A stretch of DNA of 64,000 bases, taken from positions 24,790 to 88,789 of the forward strand of contig QHVH01000033.1 of the NCBI GenBank assembly GCA_003222245.1, given 5' to 3'. The notes below the pieces were generated by a model that made no database searches, was not told the DNA's origin, and saw only the letters and a program-made list of their open reading frames with translations. Shown here one piece after another: positions 1 to 12,800 of this stretch. This DNA comes from Blastocatellia bacterium AA13 (GTDB taxonomy: Bacteria > Acidobacteriota > Blastocatellia > UBA7656). The position numbers and the translations under genes are program-made. The number at the start of each line of letters is the position of its first letter. The first letter of the stretch is position 1.

Positions 1-198
1 GCGGGTTCATTCGCGCTCAAGACGGAAGGGAGAAAACGGGTTCTTGAAGCATATGAGCGGCGGCTTGATACCGAAGTTACGCACCCGCTATTCGGTTATT
101 CGATAAGTTACCGCCGCGTGTTTGAGGTGCAGGCGCGGCTGTTGGGGCGTTTCCTTATGGGCGAGATCGCGGGATACGAGCCATTTTGCACGAGGTAA
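1..198 (+). CDS. cas1: Cas1 integrase, C-terminal part (5' end outside window)
   Basis: Frame 1 is open from the first base to a TAA at 196-198 and gives the last 65 residues of a protein. The segment [20 protein letters not shown] followed by [10 protein letters not shown] and the end PFCTR matches the helical C-terminal tail of Cas1, the metal-dependent integrase that works with Cas2 to insert spacers. The catalytic residues lie upstream, outside the window. The final FxTR-like end resembles Cas1 domains of Cas4-Cas1 fusions found with type I-G (formerly I-U) systems; this is a resemblance only and cannot be settled without the rest of the gene. cas2 and the array follow in the same direction, so the module is co-oriented. 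Confidence 0.85.
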   Translation, partial: AGSFALKTEGRKRVLEAYERRLDTEVTHPLFGYSISYRRVFEVQARLLGRFLMGEIAGYEPFCTR

Positions 199-270
199 AC
201 TTAACGGCCGCCCTTCACAATGAGGCACTCCCGGATATGAATCAGATGAACATTAATGCGGCCTGGACGC

Positions 271-378
271 CGTTGCATTAGGTCCTCCGATAAAGTTCGA
301 ATACCGGGAGAGGAAGGGCCGGTTTATGGATTTAGTTGCTGCGTTGCATTAGGTCCTCCGATAAAATTCGAATACCGG
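271..378 (+). repeat. Pair of 37-bp direct repeats with a 34-bp spacer, CRISPR-like, between cas1 and cas2
   Basis: Copies at 271-307 and 342-378 are identical except for one base (G at 295 versus A at 366). Each begins CGTTGCATTAGG and ends TTCGAATACCGG. The 34 bp between them (308-341) are unique, and the 34 bp before copy 1 do not resemble them, so this is not a plain tandem duplication of a 71-bp unit. Repeat and spacer lengths match those of the main array (36 and about 36-37), but the repeat sequence is unrelated. The second copy ends 10 bp before the cas2 start codon. Confidence 0.75.
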
Positions 379-388
379 ATATCTTTGT

Positions 389-685
389 ATGCAAACCCGA
401 TACATTGTGAGTTATGACATTTGTGATCCAAAGCGCTTGCGGCTCGTCCACAAGACGATGATGGGATATGGGGAACCACTGCAGTATTCGGTTTTTTGCT
501 GCGATCTTTCTCCTTCAGAACGTATAATGCTGATCGCGGATTTGACCGAAATCGTGGACCATCGTGAAGATCAAGTCATGCTAATCAATATCGGCCCCGC
601 TGATGGGAAAGGACGCCAGAGCATTGAGACCGTGGGTCGCGCGTTGAATACGGAAGGACTCGAACGTCGCACAATCATTGTTTAG
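389..685 (+). CDS. cas2: Cas2, CRISPR adaptation protein
   Basis: This 98-residue protein has the ferredoxin-like Cas2 architecture. It opens with YIVSYDICDPKRL, beta strand 1 with the conserved Asp and the DPKRL motif. GEPLQYSVFCCDLSP follows, and then a VMLINIGPADGKG strand. Length is normal for the family. Cas2 dimers bridge two Cas1 dimers in the spacer-integration complex. The gene lies 190 bp after cas1 and 175 bp before the first array repeat, the usual cas1-cas2-leader-array order. The divergent form with GEPLQYSVF is common in Cas2 proteins beside Cas4-Cas1 fusions, which weakly supports a type I-G-like system. Confidence 0.95.
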   Translation: MQTRYIVSYDICDPKRLRLVHKTMMGYGEPLQYSVFCCDLSPSERIMLIADLTEIVDHREDQVMLINIGPADGKGRQSIETVGRALNTEGLERRTIIV

Positions 686-860
686 AGTAACTCGCGAGAG
701 CCTTACCGATGGGAGCAACACTGGCGACCGCTCGATGCTTTAATATGTGGGGGATAGCTTGGAGCAAGTACATTCAAGAGGTAAGATGATCGGGTGCGCA
801 AGAGAGGCGCTCGCAAGGGCTACTGTAACGATAGTCTTTGCTGAGTTTGGGACCAGAGCC
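686..860 (+). promoter_or_regulatory. CRISPR leader
   Basis: This 175-bp stretch between the cas2 stop and the first repeat has no convincing open frame. The neighbouring repeats are uniform, while all variant repeats lie at the opposite end of the array, so this is the leader side where new spacers are inserted and from which pre-crRNA should be transcribed rightwards. Confidence 0.7.
759..787 (+). promoter_or_regulatory. Candidate array promoter in the leader
   Basis: TTGGAG at 759-764 and TAAGAT at 782-787 are separated by 17 bp, a fair sigma70-type match about 75 bp upstream of repeat 1 and pointing into the array. This is based on hexamer match only. Confidence 0.35.
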
Positions 861-3800
861 GTTTCCACGCGCGTGAGTGCGTGGCTCCATTGAAGCCTAG
901 ACCTACTCCGTCACGAAGTGTGGGAGCGCCGCCGTTTCCACGCGCGTGAGTGCGTGGCTCCATTGAAGCCAGCAAGGATGTCGTAGTCGAAGGCGTGAAA
1001 ATGCTCGTTTCCACGCGCGTGAGTGCGTGGCTCCATTGAAGCGCAAGCAGAAATACTTACCGTTGCCGCTTGACGGCATGTTTCCACGCGCGTGAGTGCG
1101 TGGCTCCATTGAAGCAATTCCCTTCGCATCAAACGCACCATCAAGGTATGCGTTTCCACGCGCGTGAGTGCGTGGCTCCATTGAAGCATCAACGCGACTG
1201 ATTTACTACCATCGCCCCAGAGGCCGTTTCCACGCGCGTGAGTGCGTGGCTCCATTGAAGCTAAGGCGCTCATCGCCAATAGACCGCCAGAAAAATGTTT
1301 CCACGCGCGTGAGTGCGTGGCTCCATTGAAGCATCTTATCTCTGTTCGTGCGCTTCATTTGGTTTCGGTGTTTCCACGCGCGTGAGTGCGTGGCTCCATT
1401 GAAGCACCGTCACTCGGGAAGATGTTTCTTGATCGCAAAGCGGTTTCCACGCGCGTGAGTGCGTGGCTCCATTGAAGCTGCCTGTGCCGGTATCGCTCGC
1501 GTCGAGTGCTCCCGTTTCCACGCGCGTGAGTGCGTGGCTCCATTGAAGCATACATCCCCCGGCGGAAACGCAGGGCACCGTCGATGGTTTCCACGCGCGT
1601 GAGTGCGTGGCTCCATTGAAGCACTGTGGACGATGCGCAGGCAGCCGGCGAAGCATGGGGGTTTCCACGCGCGTGAGTGCGTGGCTCCATTGAAGCCAGC
1701 CGCTATCCGCAAACGAAAGTCGATACCATTCGGGTTTCCACGCGCGTGAGTGCGTGGCTCCATTGAAGCAAAGCGGCCGCGAGCCGCTGGTCAGCTTCGT
1801 TTGCGAGTTTCCACGCGCGTGAGTGCGTGGCTCCATTGAAGCTCACTGCACTCCGGCAGGGTGGACTTGAGACGGAGACGTTTCCACGCGCGTGAGTGCG
1901 TGGCTCCATTGAAGCAAGCAGGTCGTTCAACGTGGACTGATTCAGGTAGCAGGTTTCCACGCGCGTGAGTGCGTGGCTCCATTGAAGCCCCAAGTTTCTT
2001 GCGTGCATCAGTGCGCGCGGCCTTGTTTCCACGCGCGTGAGTGCGTGGCTCCATTGAAGCCAGCTCCTTGTTCACGTCGTACTCTATCCCCAACTGAGTT
2101 TCCACGCGCGTGAGTGCGTGGCTCCATTGAAGCCACACGAACTTCGCAAGCGTGCGCCTCGCCGATCTTCGTTTCCACGCGCGTGAGTGCGTGGCTCCAT
2201 TGAAGCTGTCACGCCGGCAGCCTTGGCGGCAACCGCCGCCTGGTTTCCACGCGCGTGAGTGCGTGGCTCCATTGAAGCAGCGAGGAGGCGCAGTGCTGCC
2301 GCAAGGGTTATATGGTTTCCACGCGCGTGAGTGCGTGGCTCCATTGAAGCATGAAGCGCATCCGCGGAAACGAACGCGGATTGTGGGGTTTCCACGCGCG
2401 TGAGTGCGTGGCTCCATTGAAGCCAGCTCGAAGCGCATCCGCTCGAAAGTGACGTTTGCGGTTTCCACGCGCGTGAGTGCGTGGCTCCATTGAAGCACGC
2501 CCGATTGGAAGATGGGTCCGGTACGGGCATTCGTTTCCACGCGCGTGAGTGCGTGGCTCCATTGAAGCTGCGCCTTGGCCTCCGGTGGATCAAAGCGCTT
2601 CTCGTTTCCACGCGCGTGAGTGCGTGGCTCCATTGAAGCGGATTACCCTTCGGGTTGGCCAGAGCCTGGTCAGCCGTTTCCACGCGCGTGAGTGCGTGGC
2701 TCCATTGAAGCCATCAGCCAGGCGGAATACCTGATCTCGGAAGGGCTGGTTTCCACGCGCGTGAGTGCGTGGCTCCATTGAAGCCCTAATCACCCCGGCT
2801 CGAATCAATTCGTTGACCTCGTTTCCACGCGCGTGAGTGCGTGGCTCCATTGAAGCGGAGTACTCGACGCCCAGGGTCGCGCTAAGATAAAGGGTTTCCA
2901 CGCGCGTGAGTGCGTGGCTCCATTGAAGCTTTTTCACACATAACCACATAGTCAGCGGCCGATTTGTTTCCACGCGCGTGAGTGCGTGGCTCCATTGAAG
3001 CCAAGAGTTCTGAAGAGGCCATATGCCTTCCAGTCACGTTTCCACGCGCGTGAGTGCGTGGCTCCATTGAAGCAAAACCGCCGATGTCGGCAAGACGATC
3101 TATGTCGTTGTTTCCACGCGCGTGAGTGCGTGGCTCCATTGAAGCGTGGGAAGTCTTTTGTGAGGGAGTTTCTTTCAGGGGAGTTTCCACGCGCGTGAGT
3201 GCGTGGCTCCATTGAAGCGTTATCGTCGTCGTAGTTGATCGCGGCGTATAGGTTGTTTCCACGCGCGTGAGTGCGTGGCTCCATTGAAGCAAATTTTTGA
3301 CTAGGATTATGTAGCGCTTTATCGCTAGTTTCCACGCGCGTGAGTGCGTGGCTCCATTGAAGCTTCTACCGACGGAATCCTGAGCAAAGTAGAACTGCCA
3401 GTTTCCACGCGCGTGAGTGCGTGGCTCCATTGAAGCCCAATTCGCGCGCGCCTATTGATTCCTGCTCCAGCCTGGTTTCCACGCGCGTGAGTGCGTGGCT
3501 CCATTGAAGCCTGGTAGTTACGGTCGTAGACGAGGAATGTCTGCGGGGTTTCCACGCGCGTGAGTGCGTGGCTCCATTGAAGCGGAGTCGATCCCGACGA
3601 GAGGTACCAAGTCAGCCTCGTTTCCACGCGCGTGAGTGCGTGGCTCCATTGAAGCAAGTTTAGTCCCCTTCCCTCGCGCAGGGAGCTGATGTTTCCACGC
3701 GCGTGAGTGCGTGGCTCCATTGAAGCGGTGTGCAACAGAGTGTGCACAACCTTGTCGACTCCGGTTTCCACGCGCGTGAGTGCGTGGCTCCATTGAAGCA

Positions 3801-6800
3801 TCATCGCGCGGGATACCTTCTTCTCTCCGCGCTTCTGTTTCCACGCGCGTGAGTGCGTGGCTCCATTGAAGCACGCTCGCCCCGTGTTCTGCCCCCCACA
3901 TGCTTGCGGTTTCCACGCGCGTGAGTGCGTGGCTCCATTGAAGCTTGTTCTTCTACTTCGCATCGCTCGCTCTTCGCTTTGTTTCCACGCGCGTGAGTGC
4001 GTGGCTCCATTGAAGCCCTCTTACCCGGCCCTCCTCCGGGCCTCTTTCTTAGGTTTCCACGCGCGTGAGTGCGTGGCTCCATTGAAGCGGATACGCGTAT
4101 CCCGTAGATAATCGTTTGGGTAGGTTTCCACGCGCGTGAGTGCGTGGCTCCATTGAAGCAATTACCACCCATCCGTCACCGGCCATCTCGATCTCGTTTC
4201 CACGCGCGTGAGTGCGTGGCTCCATTGAAGCATGATCCCGCCGTCCACGCTGATGCGCGCCAGCGCCGAGTTTCCACGCGCGTGAGTGCGTGGCTCCATT
4301 GAAGCGTGCCGCGCGACCCTGAAGAACTGCGGATCGAACTTCGTTTCCACGCGCGTGAGTGCGTGGCTCCATTGAAGCTAACAAGCGGCCGGCCTCGAAG
4401 CACCGTGCGGCGGCTGTTTCCACGCGCGTGAGTGCGTGGCTCCATTGAAGCTTTGAGAAGTTGCGTTCCTTGATTCGCCGACGCAACTGTTTCCACGCGC
4501 GTGAGTGCGTGGCTCCATTGAAGCGGCTTCATTGATTGCATAATAAGTCTGGTCTTTGACGTTTCCACGCGCGTGAGTGCGTGGCTCCATTGAAGCCAGC
4601 CTGGTCAGCAGCGCGTTGAGCGCCGCTCTTGCCGTTTCCACGCGCGTGAGTGCGTGGCTCCATTGAAGCATAATATTCGGGGATATATCTGCCGTCACTT
4701 AAGCTGTTTCCACGCGCGTGAGTGCGTGGCTCCATTGAAGCTGGTACGTCGGTAGGACGTTGAGTTGCGCTGATAACGGGTTTCCACGCGCGTGAGTGCG
4801 TGGCTCCATTGAAGCGAGCAAATCCAAGCTCACGCAACGAAAGGAGAAATGGTTTCCACGCGCGTGAGTGCGTGGCTCCATTGAAGCTGATCTTGCTCTC
4901 TTTTTATTATATCATCCAGTTGAGTTTCCACGCGCGTGAGTGCGTGGCTCCATTGAAGCGTTGCTGCTAAAGGTATCCGAGTATCCGAGTATCCGGTTTC
5001 CACGCGCGTGAGTGCGTGGCTCCATTGAAGCGACGGTTCCTGCTTCAGCCGGTTTCTGAGAGTCGGCAGTTTCCACGCGCGTGAGTGCGTGGCTCCATTG
5101 AAGCAGCGAAGAGCGCGGGCGCTACTTCGCTGGACGTGAAAGTTTCCACGCGCGTGAGTGCGTGGCTCCATTGAAGCAATACGTGGCCCGATGGATGGAG
5201 CGGAGACGAGCCTGTTTCCACGCGCGTGAGTGCGTGGCTCCATTGAAGCCGCCGAAGCTGATCGGATATGGCCGGATCGCCAACAGGTTTCCACGCGCGT
5301 GAGTGCGTGGCTCCATTGAAGCAACCACTCCTTGAACTCGGCAGGGGAGTCAAACCGCGGTTTCCACGCGCGTGAGTGCGTGGCTCCATTGAAGCGACCA
5401 ACTTGACGGCCAATACAAGGAGATTCGCGATGTTTCCACGCGCGTGAGTGCGTGGCTCCATTGAAGCGCTTAAAACCAAATCGGCCTGGTCGAACTCGGC
5501 CTTGTTTCCACGCGCGTGAGTGCGTGGCTCCATTGAAGCAATTTTCTCCTCCTCTTCCCGCTTCATTCAGACCGGAGTTTCCACGCGCGTGAGTGCGTGG
5601 CTCCATTGAAGCTTTTCCCCGTAAGTTAGGTCGAGCGCGGATTCGCCCGTTTCCACGCGCGTGAGTGCGTGGCTCCATTGAAGCGCTTCTTGTCGAGCTC
5701 TCTGAATGGCGCAGGCGTGAAGGTTTCCACGCGCGTGAGTGCGTGGCTCCATTGAAGCGCCCTTACCTCCGTCGATGTCAGCCAAGGCCAGCCGCGTTTC
5801 CACGCGCGTGAGTGCGTGGCTCCATTGAAGCCGCTTGGAAGATTTTGACGAGTGACTGCGGAGCGTGCCGTTTCCACGCGCGTGAGTGCGTGGCTCCATT
5901 GAAGCACGCCCACGAGCCATCTGGCTGTTCCTCGCTGATCCAGTTTCCACGCGCGTGAGTGCGTGGCTCCATTGAAGCACCTGGAGAACGTCCTGTAGCA
6001 CGCCTCCGGTGAGATAGTTTCCACGCGCGTGAGTGCGTGGCTCCATTGAAGCTTCGCTCGATGCAGTCTCGACGTGAGACGTGGTGGTGTTTCCACGCGC
6101 GTGAGTGCGTGGCTCCATTGAAGCGTCTTCCTCGTAGTCCAGCCCCATCGCCCGCTGCCGTTGTTTCCACGCGCGTGAGTGCGTGGCTCCATTGAAGCGA
6201 GCAGTACAAAGCGACCGCTCAACTGATTCGCGAGGTTTCCACGCGCGTGAGTGCGTGGCTCCATTGAAGCCTCGACGTTGGCGCGCGCTGCTTTGTACTT
6301 GTCGAGTTTCCACGCGCGTGAGTGCGTGGCTCCATTGAAGCGATAAAATTCCGTCTGTCGAAAAACTGATGATGGATGTTTCCACGCGCGTGAGTGCGTG
6401 GCTCCATTGAAGCGATTCGCCAACGGGTTCTGGCGTTGGAGGCGCTTACGTTTCCACGCGCGTGAGTGCGTGGCTCCATTGAAGCATTATTTTAATCACG
6501 CGGAAACAGCGAGAATTAGATTTGTTTCCACGCGCGTGAGTGCGTGGCTCCATTGAAGCGACGAAAGCTGGAATTGGAGTAGGTCTGAAAACCCTTGTTT
6601 CCACGCGCGTGAGTGCGTGGCTCCATTGAAGCGCGGAATCTCGTGGATTCGGGTAATGCCCTATCACGCGGTTTCCACGCGCGTGAGTGCGTGGCTCCAT
6701 TGAAGCAATACTCCGGTGCGTCGCATTCTTCTAACAGCGGAACGTTTCCACGCGCGTGAGTGCGTGGCTCCATTGAAGCTCCACTCTCCGAGTCTAACAC

Positions 6801-9800
6801 CCGTAGGAACGTCCGGGTTTCCACGCGCGTGAGTGCGTGGCTCCATTGAAGCGGCATTGTTTTTCTCCCTTGAAATTGAAGTCGTATGTTTCCACGCGCG
6901 TGAGTGCGTGGCTCCATTGAAGCCGGATCATACTCGACGTGGATATGATCTGTCTCTAGGTTTCCACGCGCGTGAGTGCGTGGCTCCATTGAAGCCAATC
7001 GCGGTCGTGCGAGCGAGAGCTGAAAGGCTCAGGTTTCCACGCGCGTGAGTGCGTGGCTCCATTGAAGCAGCGCGGAATCGAGGACAATCGCATTCCCGTT
7101 TGCCAGTTTCCACGCGCGTGAGTGCGTGGCTCCATTGAAGCACAGCTTTTATCGCCTCGTTTACGTCAATAACGGCCACGTTTCCACGCGCGTGAGTGCG
7201 TGGCTCCATTGAAGCCAAAACCGGTATGGGATCGATTGAGACGTGCCACATATGTTTCCACGCGCGTGAGTGCGTGGCTCCATTGAAGCGATAGTCATCT
7301 TTTTCTTTTCGGAGGTATTCCGAGATGTTTCCACGCGCGTGAGTGCGTGGCTCCATTGAAGCAACCTCGCGCGCTGTTAGATCGTGGCCTGCTATGTTGT
7401 TTCCACGCGCGTGAGTGCGTGGCTCCATTGAAGCAAGCGGGTAGCGCGGAAAAGATCGCGACTACACAAGCGTTTCCACGCGCGTGAGTGCGTGGCTCCA
7501 TTGAAGCGTCCCGCTCTCACCTCCGACTACCATCCAGGCAATCGGTTTCCACGCGCGTGAGTGCGTGGCTCCATTGAAGCATCCATTCTGCATTCATGCG
7601 TTTTGCAGCGCTCTGCGGTTTCCACGCGCGTGAGTGCGTGGCTCCATTGAAGCTGAATCATCTTCGTCAACCACAAATCGACCTGGACTGTTTCCACGCG
7701 CGTGAGTGCGTGGCTCCATTGAAGCGCGGCCTTTCTTGCTATCTCGCGCCGGCGATCCGGCGGTTTCCACGCGCGTGAGTGCGTGGCTCCATTGAAGCCC
7801 CGAGCTTAAGACGGTGCAGGATTGCTTTGAGGGTCGTTTCCACGCGCGTGAGTGCGTGGCTCCATTGAAGCTCATCCGAAGATGGGGAAGCACTAACTAT
7901 TGTCTTAGGTTTCCACGCGCGTGAGTGCGTGGCTCCATTGAAGCCTTATTACCTGAATATTATCAACCAAATATTTTTCGGTTTCCACGCGCGTGAGTGC
8001 GTGGCTCCATTGAAGCAACACAGTGGTACGGGCCAAGTGCCGTAGCCGCTAAGGTTTCCACGCGCGTGAGTGCGTGGCTCCATTGAAGCCATAACAGGGG
8101 TTCAAATCTAGTATTGCTTGTGCGGCTGTTTCCACGCGCGTGAGTGCGTGGCTCCATTGAAGCCCGTTCGCCGCGGTGCCGGCGCTCGATCCACCTCCGG
8201 TTTCCACGCGCGTGAGTGCGTGGCTCCATTGAAGCACCTACGCAGAAGCGGAAGATTGTAGTGGATTGACCGGTTTCCACGCGCGTGAGTGCGTGGCTCC
8301 ATTGAAGCGAACATCGATCTACGCAGGCTCATCTTACCGCCTGCGGGTTTCCACGCGCGTGAGTGCGTGGCTCCATTGAAGCAAGATATGACACTTCCGT
8401 ACTTCGCAGTGCAAGACAAGTTTCCACGCGCGTGAGTGCGTGGCTCCATTGAAGCCCGTCAGGTTCACATTTATATTCAGGAGGCCTGCGGGTTTCCACG
8501 CGCGTGAGTGCGTGGCTCCATTGAAGCGACACCTTCCTGCTTATCAGCCAGTTGAACATATTGTTTCCACGCGCGTGAGTGCGTGGCTCCATTGAAGCAA
8601 CTGCACGGTGAACGGCCGGCCGTACGGGTGCCTCGTTTCCACGCGCGTGAGTGCGTGGCTCCATTGAAGCGTTTTCGAGTCAAGCAGCAGCGGAGTCGAA
8701 TGAGTGGTTTCCACGCGCGTGAGTGCGTGGCTCCATTGAAGCTACCTGGCCCCGGAGAACTGCGCCACGGAGCACGGCGTTTCCACGCGCGTGAGTGCGT
8801 GGCTCCATTGAAGCATCATCTTTCTCCCCTTTCCTGCAGCAGCACCAGTAGGTTTCCACGCGCGTGAGTGCGTGGCTCCATTGAAGCGTAAATCGATGTA
8901 CTCACGTTAAAAGTGAGAGACATGTTTCCACGCGCGTGAGTGCGTGGCTCCATTGAAGCAGCGGTTGTGAGATATCCATCTAGATCATCATTCCCGTTTC
9001 CACGCGCGTGAGTGCGTGGCTCCATTGAAGCGCCATTGCTGTGTCCCGAAGTTTTGATTGGCTTTTCGTTTCCACGCGCGTGAGTGCGTGGCTCCATTGA
9101 AGCAATCGGATCAAAGCGCGACGAATGGCCAAGTGCCGAAGTTTCCACGCGCGTGAGTGCGTGGCTCCATTGAAGCCGTAGACCGGATTGTACGCTTCGC
9201 ACAAATACTCCCGTTTCCACGCGCGTGAGTGCGTGGCTCCATTGAAGCTCGCAAGACCCTGACCCGATTGATCCGGCCCAGAGCTTGTTTCCACGCGCGT
9301 GAGTGCGTGGCTCCATTGAAGCTAGGGTTTCCCGAGACTCCGTCACCGTTACTAAGGCTCGTTTCCACGCGCGTGAGTGCGTGGCTCCATTGAAGCCTGA
9401 GTGATGATGCACCACTCCTCAAGCGGGATTTGGCGTTTCCACGCGCGTGAGTGCGTGGCTCCATTGAAGCGCGGGATTGCGCGATTCGCTCGCGCAAGTC
9501 GACGCCGGTTTCCACGCGCGTGAGTGCGTGGCTCCATTGAAGCATTCCGCTCGACTCGCCATACTGCGCCCTCAACTGGATGTTTCCACGCGCGTGAGTG
9601 CGTGGCTCCATTGAAGCCATCCTGTCCTCCATTTAGACGATCAGTTTCGGTGGTTTCCACGCGCGTGAGTGCGTGGCTCCATTGAAGCGATCCGTCAGAG
9701 GTTCCTATCGGTACGATTCGCCGGTTTCCACGCGCGTGAGTGCGTGGCTCCATTGAAGCCCATACTTCCTTCCCCTTTCGGTTGAAAATTTGAAGTTTCC

Positions 9801-12800
9801 ACGCGCGTGAGTGCGTGGCTCCATTGAAGCGGGCAAAGCTTTGCCGCGCCAGTCCGACCCGTGGTCGTTTCCACGCGCGTGAGTGCGTGGCTCCATTGAA
9901 GCGCGATAGGCGCGCTTTCAAACCTCAAGGGAACGACAGGTTTCCACGCGCGTGAGTGCGTGGCTCCATTGAAGCGATGAATGACGACGATCCCGATCTC
10001 CTACTCCTGCTCTGTTTCCACGCGCGTGAGTGCGTGGCTCCATTGAAGCGAAATCTCCGGCGACCTTGATCCCTCCCTTCAGCATTGTTTCCACGCGCGT
10101 GAGTGCGTGGCTCCATTGAAGCCTTGATTGACTCTTTCCCGCTCACCGCATCAACGATAGGTTTCCACGCGCGTGAGTGCGTGGCTCCATTGAAGCTTAT
10201 TTCGGTTCCAGCTTTGTAGACACCACTCATTAAGTTTCCACGCGCGTGAGTGCGTGGCTCCATTGAAGCTTCTGCTCTGTTTGTGAAGGGCTTCAGGGAT
10301 TCGCTGTTTCCACGCGCGTGAGTGCGTGGCTCCATTGAAGCTCCTAGACGGCTACAAAATGAAAGAAGCCGTGAGTATGTTTCCACGCGCGTGAGTGCGT
10401 GGCTCCATTGAAGCGAGATACTGGGCCAGGCCCAGAACCAGCTCAAGCGGGGTTTCCACGCGCGTGAGTGCGTGGCTCCATTGAAGCAAGTTACGGGCGC
10501 CGCCGGCTGTAGCCGCGCGAGCTTGTTTCCACGCGCGTGAGTGCGTGGCTCCATTGAAGCAAGGTCAAAGGTCCTATAGGCGGAGTGCGCTTTGAGGTTT
10601 CCACGCGCGTGAGTGCGTGGCTCCATTGAAGCCAGGCTCCGCAAGTTTCCTGCAATCTCAATATGACGGTTTCCACGCGCGTGAGTGCGTGGCTCCATTG
10701 AAGCTGCTTGCCTCCCAGGTCGAGCGTAAGTCTGTAAATGTTTCCACGCGCGTGAGTGCGTGGCTCCATTGAAGCGCCCCCTCCTCAGCAACCCCGATCA
10801 CCAGGCGGCAAGTTTCCACGCGCGTGAGTGCGTGGCTCCATTGAAGCAACCCCTTTCTTCGGTTATTGGAGGGCTTATGCCTGTTTCCACGCGCGTGAGT
10901 GCGTGGCTCCATTGAAGCCCTGCCCACAGGACTCCCGCGTCATCAATCAGATATGTTTCCACGCGCGTGAGTGCGTGGCTCCATTGAAGCCCATTTCGAT
11001 CTCAATTCGGCGACCGGTCTTGAGATTGTTTCCACGCGCGTGAGTGCGTGGCTCCATTGAAGCGCTCCATCTCGCGCCTGCACAAAGACCCAAAACACGC
11101 GGTTTCCACGCGCGTGAGTGCGTGGCTCCATTGAAGCGGCGCTACCCGCTTGAATTCCAGCTACCGTTTCCGAGGTTTCCACGCGCGTGAGTGCGTGGCT
11201 CCATTGAAGCATGCGTACAGGCCGCAGCCTCAGCACCCATGCCGGGGGTTTCCACGCGCGTGAGTGCGTGGCTCCATTGAAGCGACGATCTTCCCGAGCC
11301 AGGCTCGACGACGTTTCCCTTGTTTCCACGCGCGTGAGTGCGTGGCTCCATTGAAGCTCTATGGCTTGGATATCTGTAAGCACGCCATAATTTGTTTCCA
11401 CGCGCGTGAGTGCGTGGCTCCATTGAAGCAGATTCCTCGTTAGCCCACCCCCAACATCGATCAAGTTTCCACGCGCGTGAGTGCGTGGCTCCATTGAAGC
11501 AAATCTACCGCTGAAGAACTAGAAAATGGAACTACTGTTTCCACGCGCGTGAGTGCGTGGCTCCATTGAAGCTTACATCTATTAACCATTCCAGATCGTG
11601 CTGATGTTAGTTTCCACGCGCGTGAGTGCGTGGCTCCATTGAAGCGTTCAGCTCGCCCGTCTAAGGAAAACGTGTGGAGCGGTTTCCACGCGCGTGAGTG
11701 CGTGGCTCCATTGAAGCCGACATCATCCTGAGCGACGACCCCGGCGCGATGCAGGTTTCCACGCGCGTGAGTGCGTGGCTCCATTGAAGCGCCGAGACGT
11801 AGTGATGTAACCCGCCTGGGTACTATCGTTTCCACGCGCGTGAGTGCGTGGCTCCATTGAAGCAAAAGCCGTTGCTGCCGCTTCAGTTCGCGAAGCCGAG
11901 TTTCCACGCGCGTGAGTGCGTGGCTCCATTGAAGCAGGTTGTAGGCGTGAATTCCTACGGTCGTACCGTAGGTTTCCACGCGCGTGAGTGCGTGGCTCCA
12001 TTGAAGCGAGCGCACGAGTGGAGAAGAGGTTTTTTTCTTCAGGTTTCCACGCGCGTGAGTGCGTGGCTCCATTGAAGCTATTCTCCCTCTTATTTAGTCT
12101 CAGGCACCGGAGGCGGGTTTCCACGCGCGTGAGTGCGCGGCTCCATTGAAGCGCAGAGTCGATAGACCACGCGCACCCATGCTCTATCAGTTTCCACGCG
12201 CGTGAGTGCGTGGCTCCATTGAAGCCCACTCCTCGGGATCATTACCGGCGACACCGGTTCTGTTTCCACGCGCGTGAGTGCGTGGCTCCATTGAAGCGTT
12301 CCGGCGATCGCGACACTCGCGCCGAAGCAGACGTGTTTCCACGCGCGTGAGTGCGTGGCTCCATTGAAGCCAGAGAGATTCTGGAGCATTGAATCAACAT
12401 TAAAGTTGTTTCCACGCGCGTGAGTGCGTGGCTCCATGAAGCCCCGCTCGCGGCCTCTCGTGAGGCACGCTTTGTAATGTTTCCACGCGCGTGAGTGCGT
12501 GGCTCCATTGAAGCGACCGTGCTTTGCGCGATCGCCGCCGCCAGGAGCGCGGTTTCCACGCGCGTGAGTGCGTGGCTCCATTGAAGCCTCACGGCGCGTA
12601 TGACAACTGCGCCGAAAAGCTCAGGTTTCCACGCGCGTGAGTGCGTGGCTCCATTGAAGCCTTCAGCCATAACGTCGCCGCCCATCGCACGGCTGGGGTT
12701 TCCACGCGCGTGAGTGCGTGGCTCCATTGAAGCCGGATAGCCCGCGAAGGGGCCACGCGGCGAGTTCGTCGTTTCCACGCGCGTGAGTGCGTGGCTCCAT

